DNA of 64,000 bases, taken from the NCBI RefSeq assembly GCF_020539525.1, contig NZ_JACDXX010000002.1:124001-188000 (forward strand), read 5' to 3'. Position 1 is the stretch's first letter; every line of letters starts with the position of its first letter. The position numbers and the translations under genes were made by a program. This document shows, one piece after another, positions 53,365 through 61,552 of this stretch. The notes beneath the pieces are model-generated. The model ran no database searches, was not told where the DNA came from, and worked only from the letters and a program-made list of their open reading frames with translations. The DNA is from Pseudogemmobacter faecipullorum (GTDB lineage: Bacteria; Pseudomonadota; Alphaproteobacteria; Rhodobacterales; Rhodobacteraceae).

Positions 53365-53976
53365 GTGCAAAGAGCAGGGGCCCAGGATGAAACCGGGATC
53401 GATCAGCTGATCGAGCTGCTGTCGCGTCTGCCGGGGCTTGGCCCCCGTTCGGCGCGGCGCGCGGTGCTGATGATGCTGAAGCGGCGCGGCCAGGTGATGG
53501 CCCCGCTGGCCCAGGCCATGGCGCGCGTCGCTCTTGATGCGCGCGACTGCCATCATTGCGGCAATATCTCGACCGAAGAGATCTGCCCGATCTGCCAGGA
53601 CCCTGTGCGGGCCAATGGCGAGATCTGTGTGGTCGAGGATGTGGCCGATCTCTGGGCGCTGGAACGCGCCGGGGTGTTCGCGGGGCGCTATCATGTGCTG
53701 GGCGGCACGCTTTCGGCGCTCGATGGCATGGGGCCGGAAGAGCTGGGCATTCCGCGGCTGGAAAAGCGCATCGGCGCCGAGGCGATCAGCGAGGTGATCC
53801 TCGCGCTGCCAGCCACGGTCGATGGCCAGACCACGGCGCATTACATTGCCGATGCCCTGGCCGCGACCCCGGCACAGATCACTACCCTGGCCCAGGGGGT
53901 GCCGATCGGAGGTGAGCTGGATTATCTTGACGACGGCACTCTGGGGGCGGCGCTGCGGGCCAGGCGCAAACTGTAA
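53365..53976 (+). CDS. recR: Recombination protein RecR
   Basis: RecR forms a ring with RecF/RecO to load RecA at gaps. The 203-residue protein has the helix-hairpin-helix ([20 protein letters not shown]), the C4 zinc finger ([16 protein letters not shown]) and a Toprim domain ([18 protein letters not shown]) ending with a Walker-like [12 protein letters not shown] segment. The start is GTG 53365 (7 bases after ybaB); no strong ribosome site is visible, so coupling to ybaB is likely. A GC-rich palindromic repeat follows the stop. Confidence 0.95.
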   Translation: MQRAGAQDETGIDQLIELLSRLPGLGPRSARRAVLMMLKRRGQVMAPLAQAMARVALDARDCHHCGNISTEEICPICQDPVRANGEICVVEDVADLWALERAGVFAGRYHVLGGTLSALDGMGPEELGIPRLEKRIGAEAISEVILALPATVDGQTTAHYIADALAATPAQITTLAQGVPIGGELDYLDDGTLGAALRARRKL

Positions 53977-54069
53977 CCCTGCACCCGGGGCGCGGCTGCG
54001 GCTGCGGCCTCTGGCGGGGATGATGGCAGAAGGGAAAGCGCGCCGCCTGCGCCCGGATCTCCCCGTCCT

Positions 54070-54117
54070 GAGATATCCTCGGTGAGGCTGCTTTGCAGCC
54101 GGGGGCCAGCGCCCCCT
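54070..54117. repeat. GC-rich palindromic intergenic element, copy 2
   Basis: GATATCCTCGG is followed by GGCTGCTTTGCAGCC (an 6-bp hairpin) and GGGGGCCAGCGCCCCC. It shares the ATATCC lead and the GGGGGC(C)AGCGCCCCC core with the element at 11081-11118. Confidence 0.5.
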
Positions 54118-54145
54118 CTGACCCTCTTGCAATGCCAGGCTGCTG

Positions 54146-55195
54146 ATGACCGAAATCCGCTATCCTTTCCCCGAACCTCCGGCTCCGGGCGCGGCCATTG
54201 AGATCAGACCCGGCCTGCTCTGGCTGCGGCTGCCGCTGCCGATGGCGCTCGACCACGTCAATGTCTATGCGCTCGCCGATCCCGAGGGCTGGACCCTGAT
54301 TGATTGCGGTTTTTACAGCCCGGCGATGGTGGCAGAATGGGACAAGCTGCTGGCCGGGCCGCTGGCCGCACGTCCGGTGCGCCGGGTGCTGATCACCCAT
54401 CACCATCCTGATCACATCGGCATGGCGGGCTGGTTTGTGGCACGCGGGGCTGAGCTGATGATCAGCCGCACCGCCTGGCTGACGGCGCGGATGCTGGTGC
54501 TGGATGAGGAAGCGCGGCCGACGCCCGAGGCCCTGGCCTTCTGGCACCGCGCCGGGCTGAGCGGGGCAGAAATCGCGCGGCGCGCGGGCGAGCGGCCCTT
54601 CAACTTTGCCGATTGCGTGCACCCTTTGCCGCCGGGCTTTACCCGGCTGAGCGAGGGCCAGGGGCTGCATCTGGGCGGGCGGGACTGGCAGATCCGGCTG
54701 GGACAGGGCCATGCGCCGGATCAGGTGACGCTGTGGAGCGGCGATCTGGTGTTGGGTGCGGATCAGCTTCTGCCCTCGATCTCGCCCAATATCGGCGTCT
54801 CTGTGCTTGAGCCTGAGGCCGATCCGCTGGCGGAATGGCTGGCAAGCTGCACCCGGCTCAGCGGCTTTGCCAGCCCCGGGCAGCTGGTTCTGCCGGGCCA
54901 TAAACTGCCTTTCACCGGCCTCGGACTGCGGCTGGCACAGCTGATCGAAAACCATCATTCCGCGCTCGGGCGGCTGAGCGACTGGCTGACAGAACCGCGC
55001 CGCGCCATCGAGTGCTTCCAGCCGCTGTTTCGCCGCAGCATCGGCCCGCGTGAGCAGGGGCTGGCCCTGGCCGAGACTTTGGCACATCTGAATTATCTGT
55101 ATCTTCGCGGCCAGATCACCCGGGCGGCTGATCCGGAGGGGGTGATGCTGTGGCAAAGATCAGCGCCCTGCGACAGAGCTGCATCAGAGAGGTGA
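54146..55195 (+). CDS. MBL-fold metallo-hydrolase
   Basis: This 349-residue protein has the metallo-beta-lactamase HxHxDH motif (THHHPDHIGMAGWF, about 92-105) and further ligand positions (GQGHAPDQV, SGDLVLGADQ, LPGHKLPF). It belongs to the broad glyoxalase-II/arylsulfatase-like group; Rhodobacterales have many such proteins and the substrate is not evident. ATG 54146 follows the recR repeat without a strong ribosome site. It ends 116 bases before the oxidase subunit IV gene. Confidence 0.85.
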   Translation: MTEIRYPFPEPPAPGAAIEIRPGLLWLRLPLPMALDHVNVYALADPEGWTLIDCGFYSPAMVAEWDKLLAGPLAARPVRRVLITHHHPDHIGMAGWFVARGAELMISRTAWLTARMLVLDEEARPTPEALAFWHRAGLSGAEIARRAGERPFNFADCVHPLPPGFTRLSEGQGLHLGGRDWQIRLGQGHAPDQVTLWSGDLVLGADQLLPSISPNIGVSVLEPEADPLAEWLASCTRLSGFASPGQLVLPGHKLPFTGLGLRLAQLIENHHSALGRLSDWLTEPRRAIECFQPLFRRSIGPREQGLALAETLAHLNYLYLRGQITRAADPEGVMLWQRSAPCDRAASER

Positions 55196-55311
55196 GGCCC
55201 TGGCGCATCTGACGCAGGGGCTTTGCGGGGCAAAGGCGGCTGCGGGTGGTGACAGCCGGGAATGAATCGGCTAACACCCGAAAAAGCGATTTTTCGAAGG
55301 ATGCGAAAGCA

Positions 55312-55461
55312 ATGGCGCAGCACGATCACAGCGAACATCAGCACGGTTCGATGGATATCCGCGAGCACGAAAAAACCTTCGCCGGTTTTATCAAATTTGC
55401 CAACTGGACGATTGTGCTCATCGTGCTGGTGCTGATCTTCCTCGCTATCGCGCGGACCTGA
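55312..55461 (+). CDS. aa3-type cytochrome c oxidase subunit IV
   Basis: This 49-residue protein has a His-rich N-terminus (AQHDHSEHQHGSMDIREHE) and one transmembrane helix (TIVLIVLVLIFLAIART). It matches the bacterial aa3-type oxidase subunit IV family, a small helix that packs beside subunit I. ATG 55312 gives the normal protein; the frame stays open upstream to 55246, but GAAGGA ahead of 55312 and family length favour the short form. Other oxidase genes are not in the window. Confidence 0.9.
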   Translation: MAQHDHSEHQHGSMDIREHEKTFAGFIKFANWTIVLIVLVLIFLAIART

Positions 55462-55507
55462 TTTTTCAGCCCGGGCTGTATACCGGCCAGGGGACAGGAG
55501 TGACGTG

Positions 55508-56131
55508 ATGTTGCGTGGAATTACGGCCTTTGCGGTCGTGCTGATGCTGGCGGGCTGTGCTCAGTCAATCCGGGCTCCTGAAGAAGAGGTGGCGCGCGCG
55601 GCCTATGTCGGCGGGCCACCTTCGGTGACACTCTTTACCGTCATCAATGACCGCAATGGCAGCGGGGCCCATTCGGGCCTGCTGATCAATGGCTCGCAGC
55701 GCGTGCTGTTTGATCCGGCCGGGACCTGGAGCCATCCGCGCGTTCCTGAGCGCGATGATGTGCATTTCGGCATTTCCGAGCCGGTGCTGAACTTCTATCG
55801 CGACTATCATGCCCGCGACAGCGATACCGAAACCTTCCATATCGTTGAGACCACGATCAATCTCTCGCCCGACGTGGCAGAGCTGATCCTGCAGCGGGCG
55901 CTGGCCAATGGGGCAGTGGCAAAAGCCAATTGCGCACGCTCGATCTCGGCCTTGCTGAAAGATGTGCCGGGCTTTGAGAATCTGCAGGGCAGCTGGTTCC
56001 CCAAGCGGCTGGGCAAGAGCTTCGAACAGCTGCCGGGCGCAACCAGCCGCATCGTAACCGAAGAGAACGACAATCCTGGTCAGGGCCATGGTGTGGTTCT
56101 GGTCGATAAGAAAGGCAACCGGGTCAATTAA
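55508..56131 (+). CDS. Lipoprotein with permuted NlpC/P60-like motif, unknown function
   Basis: Lipoprotein of 207 residues (lipobox VVLMLAGC). The body shows GAHSGLLINGSQRVLFDPAG (about 52-71), HIVETTINLSPDVAEL and KANCARSISALLKDVPG (about 142-158). A His in the first motif, a following DPAGTW and an Asn-Cys in the last resemble the order seen in permuted papain-like (NlpC/P60, LRAT or DUF4105-type) proteins. This is inference, not a clear match. ATG 55508 is preferred to GTG 55505; AGGAG lies 8 bases ahead. It sits between oxidase subunit IV and mobA. Confidence 0.75.
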   Translation: MLRGITAFAVVLMLAGCAQSIRAPEEEVARAAYVGGPPSVTLFTVINDRNGSGAHSGLLINGSQRVLFDPAGTWSHPRVPERDDVHFGISEPVLNFYRDYHARDSDTETFHIVETTINLSPDVAELILQRALANGAVAKANCARSISALLKDVPGFENLQGSWFPKRLGKSFEQLPGATSRIVTEENDNPGQGHGVVLVDKKGNRVN

Positions 56132-56229
56132 GACCCGGCGTGCCGAACCGCTCTCCGCCTGGTTGTGCGGCTGGCTTATCCTGAAGAGAAATGCTCTTCT
56201 GACCGGGGTATAGTCAGAGGGGCGCTCGC

Positions 56230-56811
56230 TTGATCATCTTTGCAATCGTGCTGGCAGGGGGCGAGGGCTCCCGTATGGGCGGGGCCGATAAGGCGCTGCT
56301 GGAGCTGGAGGGGCGCCCGCTGATCAGCCATGTGACCGCCCGGCTCGCGCCCCAGGTGGCGAGGGTGCTGATCTCGGCCAATGGCGATGCCGCCCGTTTT
56401 GCTGCGACCGGATTGCAGGTGCTCGCGGATGAGCAGCCGATGGGGCCTTTGTCCGGTATCCTGAGCGGCTTGCGCGCCGCCCGCGCCGCTGGTGCGGCGG
56501 CGCTGCTCTCGGTGCCGGTGGATGCGCCCTTCCCGCCGGCCGATCTGGCTGAAAAACTGCAAACTCCCTGGCCGGAACCGGCTTTTGCCCGGGCCGGGGG
56601 GCGCGATCATCCGGCCACTGCGCTCTGGCCCGTCTCGCTTGCCGATCCGCTCGCCGCATTTCTTGCCTCCGGGGCCAAAGCGAAAATTGCGGATTTTGCC
56701 GCCCTGCACGCGGCCCGGCCGGTGGAGTTTCCGCGCGCAGAGGATTTTCTGAACCTGAACCGCCCCGGCGATCTGGCGGCGGCTGAGGCGTTGCTGCGGG
56801 GCGGGCGATGA
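56230..56811 (+). CDS. mobA: Molybdenum cofactor guanylyltransferase MobA
   Basis: MobA attaches GMP to molybdopterin to give the bis-MGD cofactor. The 193-residue protein has the GTP-binding start FAIVLAGGEGSRMGGADKAL, the conserved VDAPFPPADL and the C-terminal FLNLNRPGDLAAAE. The start is TTG 56230, with AGAGGGG (56216-56222) in place. mobB overlaps by 4 bases. No molybdoenzyme is in the window. Confidence 0.94.
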   Translation: MIIFAIVLAGGEGSRMGGADKALLELEGRPLISHVTARLAPQVARVLISANGDAARFAATGLQVLADEQPMGPLSGILSGLRAARAAGAAALLSVPVDAPFPPADLAEKLQTPWPEPAFARAGGRDHPATALWPVSLADPLAAFLASGAKAKIADFAALHAARPVEFPRAEDFLNLNRPGDLAAAEALLRGGR

Positions 56812-57323
56812 AGGTTTTCGGGATCATCGGCTGGCAGAACAGCGGCAAGACCACGCTGACCGAGCGCCTTGTGGCCGAGATGCTGGCGCGCGGCTATAGG
56901 GTCTCGACCGTCAAACATGTGCATCATGATGTCGATCTCGACCGGCCAGGCAAAGACACCTGGCGCCACCGCGAGGCCGGGGCCTCGGAGGTGGTGATGG
57001 CCTCGGCAAAGCGCTTTGCGCTGATGCGCGAATATCGCGGGCCGGAACCGGCGCTGAGCGAAATTCTCGCCCGGCTGGCGCCGGTAGATCTGGTGCTGGT
57101 CGAGGGCTATAAGCGCGACAGCCACCGCCGTCTGGAGGTCTGGCGCGAGGGGGTGGCGGACCGGCCGATGATTGCGCTGGAGGATCCGCTGGTCGCCGCT
57201 GTGGCCAGTGACAAGCCGCTGCCCGGGCTACATCTGCCGGTGTTTGATCTGAACGATATTGCCGCAATCGCCAGCTTTATCCTGCGCGATCTCGGGCTGG
57301 CGGAGCAGCGCCGTGCGGGCTGA
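56808..57323 (+). CDS. mobB: Molybdopterin-guanine dinucleotide biosynthesis protein MobB
   Basis: GTP-binding partner of MobA, 171 residues. It has the P-loop GWQNSGKTTLTERLVAEML and the family motif STVKHVHHDVDLDRPGKDTW followed by HREAGASEVVMAS, then LVLVEGYKRDSHRRLEVWR. It is translationally coupled to mobA (ATGA). Its 3' end overlaps the GNAT gene by 11 bases. Confidence 0.94.
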   Translation: MKVFGIIGWQNSGKTTLTERLVAEMLARGYRVSTVKHVHHDVDLDRPGKDTWRHREAGASEVVMASAKRFALMREYRGPEPALSEILARLAPVDLVLVEGYKRDSHRRLEVWREGVADRPMIALEDPLVAAVASDKPLPGLHLPVFDLNDIAAIASFILRDLGLAEQRRAG

Positions 57324-57921
57324 GCGGCAGCTGCGGGATGTAACGATCCGGCACGGCTTTCCCCCGGAACAGCGCGCGCTTGCGGCCAGGATCTACTGGC
57401 AGGCCTTTGGCAGCAAGCTGATGCGTGTCATGGGGCCGGATGCGCGGGCGCTGGCCTTTCTGGAGCGCGGGCTGAAACCCGATCACTGCTGGTCGGCGCT
57501 GGATCAGCAGGGGCGGCTGATCGGGCTGGCAGGGTATAAAACGCCCTATGGCTCCTTCTCGGGCGGCAGCCGGCGCGATCTGACCCGGGTTTACGGCCGC
57601 TTTGGTGCAGCCTGGCGCGCCGGGCTTTTGCGGCTGCTGGCCAGCGAGATCGATAATCACCGCTTCCTGATCGACGGCATTGCCGTTGCCTGCCATGCCC
57701 GCGGCCAGGGGGTGGGCCAGGCCCTGCTGGCGGCGCTTTATGAAGAGGCACGCGGCCGGGGCTATACGGCGATCCGGCTGGAGGTGGTCGATACCAACAG
57801 CCGCGCCCGCGCGCTCTATGAGCGTGAGGGCTTTGCGGCAATTGCCACCGACCGGCTCGGCCTGCTGCGCTATGCCTTCGGATTTTCTGCGGCGACCACG
57901 ATGGTGCGGGTCCTGGGCTGA
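57313..57921 (+). CDS. GNAT-family N-acetyltransferase
   Basis: This 202-residue protein has a C-terminal acetyl-CoA-binding GNAT fold: GIAVACHARGQGVGQALLAA (motif A), IRLEVVDTNSRARALYEREG (motif B) and FAAIATDRLG. The N-terminal half (VRAERQLRDVTIRHGFPPEQ, YWQAFGSKLMRVMGPDARAL) is less conserved. GTG 57313 is chosen because GGAG precedes it and it overlaps mobB by 11 bases. Why an acetyltransferase is coupled to mobAB is unknown. Confidence 0.88.
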   Translation: MRAERQLRDVTIRHGFPPEQRALAARIYWQAFGSKLMRVMGPDARALAFLERGLKPDHCWSALDQQGRLIGLAGYKTPYGSFSGGSRRDLTRVYGRFGAAWRAGLLRLLASEIDNHRFLIDGIAVACHARGQGVGQALLAALYEEARGRGYTAIRLEVVDTNSRARALYEREGFAAIATDRLGLLRYAFGFSAATTMVRVLG

Positions 57922-57944
57922 GGCCGTGATGGCCTCAGGCCTTG

Positions 57945-58973
57945 CTACTCAAAAACACCGGCCACCCGGCTGACCACCATGAAGGCGCGCGCGGTGCGGG
58001 TATCGGCCAGGGCAGCCAGCTCGGCATCGCTGGCGTTTTTCTCGAAAGCCTGGAAGACCTTGTCGAAAGTGCGCAGGAAATGATGCGCCGCATCGCGGAA
58101 GATCGTATCCTCGCGCATTCTGGCCGCTGTCAGCGCCAGCGACGAGCGGTCGCGGATCCCGCCGACCACGGTCACGCCCCGGCCCCGCTCGCCCGCGGCA
58201 AAGCGCCGCCAGAAATCAGGATGGCAGAGCTCGGGCCTGAGGTCATCCATATAGATGCCCTCCTGGCTGAGCAGGGTCAGCACATCCTGGGCCGAGCGAA
58301 TCAGCTTTGCCACTTCGCGGTCTTCGAGCGCCAGACGCAGGGCGCGGAACCCGGCTTTATCCTCGGGGCTTTCCGGGAATTGCAGCGCCTGGATGAAATC
58401 CGTAACCGAAAGCGGCGGGCGCAGGCTCTCGGCCGGGGTGCCAAGCGCAAGGCCCGGCTGTTCGGCTTCGGGCTCGGGCTTCGGCGCGGCCAGCGCTGCT
58501 TTGCGGTCTGCCGAGGGCTGGCTCAGCGCCGTATCGCGGCGGCTGGCAAAACCGGGCTGTGCCGTTCCGGCCTCGGGCGGTGCGGCGGCGGCATTGTCCC
58601 CGGCCGGTCTGCGCTCGCCTGCGGCGGGGAGGGTGGCACTCTGGGCGTGCTGTGCCCGGAGATAGGAATTGCGCATTGCCTCGACCGAGGCCTGCAGACG
58701 CTGCGCCTCAGCGCGCAGCTCGCCCAGCGAACGCAGCGTGATGGCCGCCACCCAGATCAGCACCAGCGGCAGGAACAGCACCAGCAGTGTCAGCACAAGG
58801 CTGAGCGAGCCGCTGTCCTCTCCGGGTGATGCGGTGAAGAAATAGGAGAGGACAGCAACGATCCAGATGCCCGAGACCAGCCCTGCGGCGATCTCGGTCA
58901 TACGGTTGCGCGATCTGCCTCCCGCTGCGGGGAAGAGGGCTTTGCCTTCCTCTGGTTCAGAGGGTCCGGCCAT
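57945..58973 (-). CDS. Membrane protein of unknown function, next to greA
   Basis: This 342-residue protein has two predicted transmembrane segments (LVSGIWIVAVLSYFFTA; LVLTLLVLFLPLVLIWVAAI), a short coiled coil (RSLGELRAEAQRLQASVEAM), an Ala/Pro-rich linker and a C-terminal helical domain (about 205-342; DFIQALQFPESPEDKAGFRA, LRLALEDREVAKLIRSAQDV, FRDAAHHFLRTFDKVFQAFE). I do not recognise it. It starts 2 bases after the greA stop and so is very probably co-transcribed with greA. Homologous neighbours are known from related bacteria but not characterised. Confidence 0.75.
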   Translation of the reverse strand: MAGPSEPEEGKALFPAAGGRSRNRMTEIAAGLVSGIWIVAVLSYFFTASPGEDSGSLSLVLTLLVLFLPLVLIWVAAITLRSLGELRAEAQRLQASVEAMRNSYLRAQHAQSATLPAAGERRPAGDNAAAAPPEAGTAQPGFASRRDTALSQPSADRKAALAAPKPEPEAEQPGLALGTPAESLRPPLSVTDFIQALQFPESPEDKAGFRALRLALEDREVAKLIRSAQDVLTLLSQEGIYMDDLRPELCHPDFWRRFAAGERGRGVTVVGGIRDRSSLALTAARMREDTIFRDAAHHFLRTFDKVFQAFEKNASDAELAALADTRTARAFMVVSRVAGVFE

Positions 58974-58975
58974 GA

Positions 58976-59446
58976 TCAGAGATAGCGGACCGAAAGGATT
59001 TCATAGCTCTTGCGGCCGCCCGGAGTGACGACATCAACGCTGTCGCCCTCATCCTTGCCGATCAGCGCCCGGGCAATGGGCGAGCGGATATTGAGCAGAC
59101 CCTGTTCGATATTGGCCTCAACCTCGCCAACGATCTGCCAGGTCTTTTCTTCGTCAGTGGCCTCATCGACCACGGTAACCGTGGCCCCGAATTTAACTGA
59201 ACCCTGGAACTGGGTCGGGTCGATCACCTCGGCCAGCGAGAGGATCCCCTCGAGTTCCTTGATCCGGCCTTCGATAAAGCCCTGCTTCTCACGCGCGGCG
59301 TGATATTCGGCATTTTCCGACAGATCGCCAAGCGCACGGGCCTCGGCAATTTCGACAATGATCGCAGGCCGCGCCTCGGTTTTGAGTTGCTTAAGCTCTG
59401 CGTCGAGCGCGTCAAAGCCGCGCCGGGTAACCGGGATCTTGTCCAT
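58976..59446 (-). CDS. greA: Transcription elongation factor GreA
   Basis: GreA rescues backtracked RNA polymerase by stimulating cleavage of the nascent RNA in the secondary channel. The 156-residue protein has an N-terminal coiled coil with the DLSENAEYHAAREKQGFIEG finger and acidic tip, and a C-terminal FKBP-like domain (NIRSPIARALIGKDEGDSVD, VVTPGGRKSYEILSVRYL). It is first in a two-gene operon with the membrane protein. A terminator-like hairpin lies in its leader. Confidence 0.97.
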   Translation of the reverse strand: MDKIPVTRRGFDALDAELKQLKTEARPAIIVEIAEARALGDLSENAEYHAAREKQGFIEGRIKELEGILSLAEVIDPTQFQGSVKFGATVTVVDEATDEEKTWQIVGEVEANIEQGLLNIRSPIARALIGKDEGDSVDVVTPGGRKSYEILSVRYL

Positions 59447-59460
59447 ATCGTCGTCACTTT

Positions 59461-59498
59461 AAAAAACAGAAGCCACGATCCGGGGGGGCCGGATCATG
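59461..59498 (-). promoter_or_regulatory. Terminator-like hairpin in the greA leader
   Basis: On the minus strand, CATGATCCGG / CCGGATCGTG (59498-59489 and 59483-59474, one T-G wobble) with a C5 loop is followed by GCTTCTGTTTTTT (ending at 59461), 14 bases before the greA start. It may stop some transcripts early, as in the E. coli greA leader. Confidence 0.45.
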
Positions 59499-59750
59499 AC
59501 TTCGCGCCTGTGTTGTCCCTATCCTCACCCCATGGGCCTGGAAAAAGCAAGGGGCTAGGAAGGAGGCTGCGCAGCGGGTCGCCGGATTGTCGGTCAGGGT
59601 AAGAATATTGCCGCAATGCTGCGGCTGCGAGAATTAATGTGGCGTAACTGTTGACGAGAACAGGGCCTTGGGGCAAGCACAAATCCAAATACAGGGATCC
59701 CAGCCTGAAAAGGGCGCAACAAGCCCCGGCAAGGAGTAAAGGAAGCACGA
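59499..59750. other. Intergenic region between greA and ETF-QO
   Basis: These bases hold the divergent promoters. A TTGACG at about 59652 is a -35 candidate for the ETF-QO gene, but no matching -10 is clear. An 84-codon minus-strand ORF (59494-59748) has no ribosome site and looks spurious. Confidence 0.4.
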
Positions 59751-61397
59751 ATGACCGAGATCATCCGCGAGTCGATGGACTATGATGTTGTGATCGTCGG
59801 GGCCGGTCCATCCGGCCTGTCGGCGGCGATCCGTCTGAAACAGCTCGATCCCGATCTCTCGGTGGTTGTGCTGGAAAAGGGCTCCGAAGTCGGGGCGCAT
59901 ATCCTTTCGGGCGCGGTGCTTGATCCTTCGGGCCTTGATGCGCTTCTGCCCGACTGGCGCAATATGGATGCGCCGGTCAGGACCGAGGTGAAGGAGGATA
60001 ACTTCTACCTGCTCGGCCCGGCCGGTAAGATCCGCATCCCGAATTTCCCGATGCCGCCGCTGATGAACAATCATGGCAATTACATCGTCTCGATGGCCAA
60101 TGTCTGCCGCTGGATGGCGGGTGTGGCCGAGGGGCTCGGGGTGGAGATCTTCCCGGGCATGGCCGCCAGCCAGCTGGTCTATGAGGGTGATCGTGTCGCG
60201 GGTGTTGTCGCCGGTGAATTCGGCCTTGATCCGATCACCGCTCTGCCGGGCGACAGCTACGAGCCGGGGATGGAACTGCGTGGCAAATATGTCTTCCTCT
60301 CGGAAGGGGTGCGCGGCTCGCTCGGCAAGGAAGTGATCGCGAAATACAATCTCTCGAAAGATCACTGCCCGCAGAAATTCGGTCTGGGCATGAAAGAGAT
60401 CTGGGAGATCGATCCCGAGAAACACCATGAAGGCAGGGTCTCGCATACGATGGGCTGGCCGCTCGGCTCAAATGCCGGGGGCGGTTCCTTCATCTATCAC
60501 CTTGAGAATAATCAGGTTTATATCGGTTTCGTGGTTCACCTGAACTATAAGAACCCCCATCTCTATCCCTATATGGAATTCCAGCGCTTCAAGCATCACC
60601 CGATGGTGGCCGAGCTGCTGAAGGGCGGCAAGCGCGTGGCTTACGGGGCGCGGGCGATCTCGGAAGGCGGCTATCAGTCGATCCCGAAAATGGTCGCGCC
60701 GGGTGTGGCGCTGCTGGGCTGCAATGCAGGCCTGGTGAACGTGCCGCGCATCAAGGGCAATCATAATGCCATGCTCTCGGGCAAGGCTGCGGCAGAGGCG
60801 GCCTTTGCCGCGATCAAAGCCGGGCGTTCGGGCGATGAGCTGTCAGATTACGAGACCGAAGTGCGCAATGGCGCGATTGGCCGCGATCTGAAAAAGGTGC
60901 GCAACGTCAAACCGATGTGGTCGAAATGGGGCCTCAGCGCCTCGCTGGCCTTCGGCGGCTTTGACATGTGGACCAATACGCTCGGCTTCTCGCTGTTCGG
61001 CACGCTGAAACATGGCAAAAACGATGCGAAATCGACCGGCAAGGCGAAAGATTATAAGAAGATCGACTATCCGCGTCCGGATGGCGTGCTGTCTTTCGAT
61101 CGTCTGACCAATGTCGCCTATAGCTTCACCAACCATGACGAGCAGCAGCCGGCGCATCTGCGGCTGAAAGATCCCTCGATCCCGATTTCGGTCAATCTGC
61201 CCGAATATGATGAACCGGCGCAGCGCTATTGCCCGGCCGGGGTCTATGAGGTTCTGGGCGAGGGCAAGGAGGCAAGTTTCCGGATCAACTTCCAGAACTG
61301 CGTCCATTGCAAGACCTGCGATATCAAGGATCCTTCGGAAAATATCACCTGGACCACCCCGATGGGCGGCGGCGGGCCGAACTATCCGAATATGTAA
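59751..61397 (+). CDS. Electron transfer flavoprotein-ubiquinone oxidoreductase
   Basis: ETF-QO passes electrons from acyl-CoA dehydrogenases via ETF into the quinone pool. The 548-residue protein has the FAD fold (DVVIVGAGPSGLSAAIRLKQ), the ubiquinone-binding region (NAGLVNVPRIKGNHNAMLSG), an amphipathic membrane-binding loop and a C-terminal 4Fe-4S site (RYCPAGVYE ... NFQNCVHCKTCDIKDP). It links to the acyl-CoA dehydrogenase at 48.3-50.0 kb. AGGAAGCACGA precedes the ATG. Confidence 0.96.
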   Translation: MTEIIRESMDYDVVIVGAGPSGLSAAIRLKQLDPDLSVVVLEKGSEVGAHILSGAVLDPSGLDALLPDWRNMDAPVRTEVKEDNFYLLGPAGKIRIPNFPMPPLMNNHGNYIVSMANVCRWMAGVAEGLGVEIFPGMAASQLVYEGDRVAGVVAGEFGLDPITALPGDSYEPGMELRGKYVFLSEGVRGSLGKEVIAKYNLSKDHCPQKFGLGMKEIWEIDPEKHHEGRVSHTMGWPLGSNAGGGSFIYHLENNQVYIGFVVHLNYKNPHLYPYMEFQRFKHHPMVAELLKGGKRVAYGARAISEGGYQSIPKMVAPGVALLGCNAGLVNVPRIKGNHNAMLSGKAAAEAAFAAIKAGRSGDELSDYETEVRNGAIGRDLKKVRNVKPMWSKWGLSASLAFGGFDMWTNTLGFSLFGTLKHGKNDAKSTGKAKDYKKIDYPRPDGVLSFDRLTNVAYSFTNHDEQQPAHLRLKDPSIPISVNLPEYDEPAQRYCPAGVYEVLGEGKEASFRINFQNCVHCKTCDIKDPSENITWTTPMGGGGPNYPNM

Positions 61398-61424
61398 CTT
61401 TCTCACGCGAAAGTCAGACAGCCG

Positions 61425-61460
61425 ATGCGGGCCGGATGCGATCAGCGCTCCGGCCCGCAT
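61425..61460. other. Long intergenic hairpin after ETF-QO
   Basis: A perfect 12-bp stem, ATGCGGGCCGGA / TCCGGCCCGCAT (61425-61436 and 61449-61460) with a 12-base loop, lies 27 bases after the stop. No T run follows. A second hairpin, GGCCCCG / CGGGGCC (61500-61506 and 61514-61520), lies before the TPR gene. Confidence 0.55.
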
Positions 61461-61552
61461 TGCGCCTGAAAGGGCGGGCCTGTAGCTTTGCCGCGTTCAG
61501 GCCCCGCAGGTTACGGGGCCGGGCATTCGCGCCGCCGAGGAGACCGCTGCCG

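Noticed and set aside
59494-59748. 84-codon minus-strand ORF between greA and ETF-QO
   Set aside because: No ribosome site and Pro/Arg-rich end; overlaps the greA leader hairpin.
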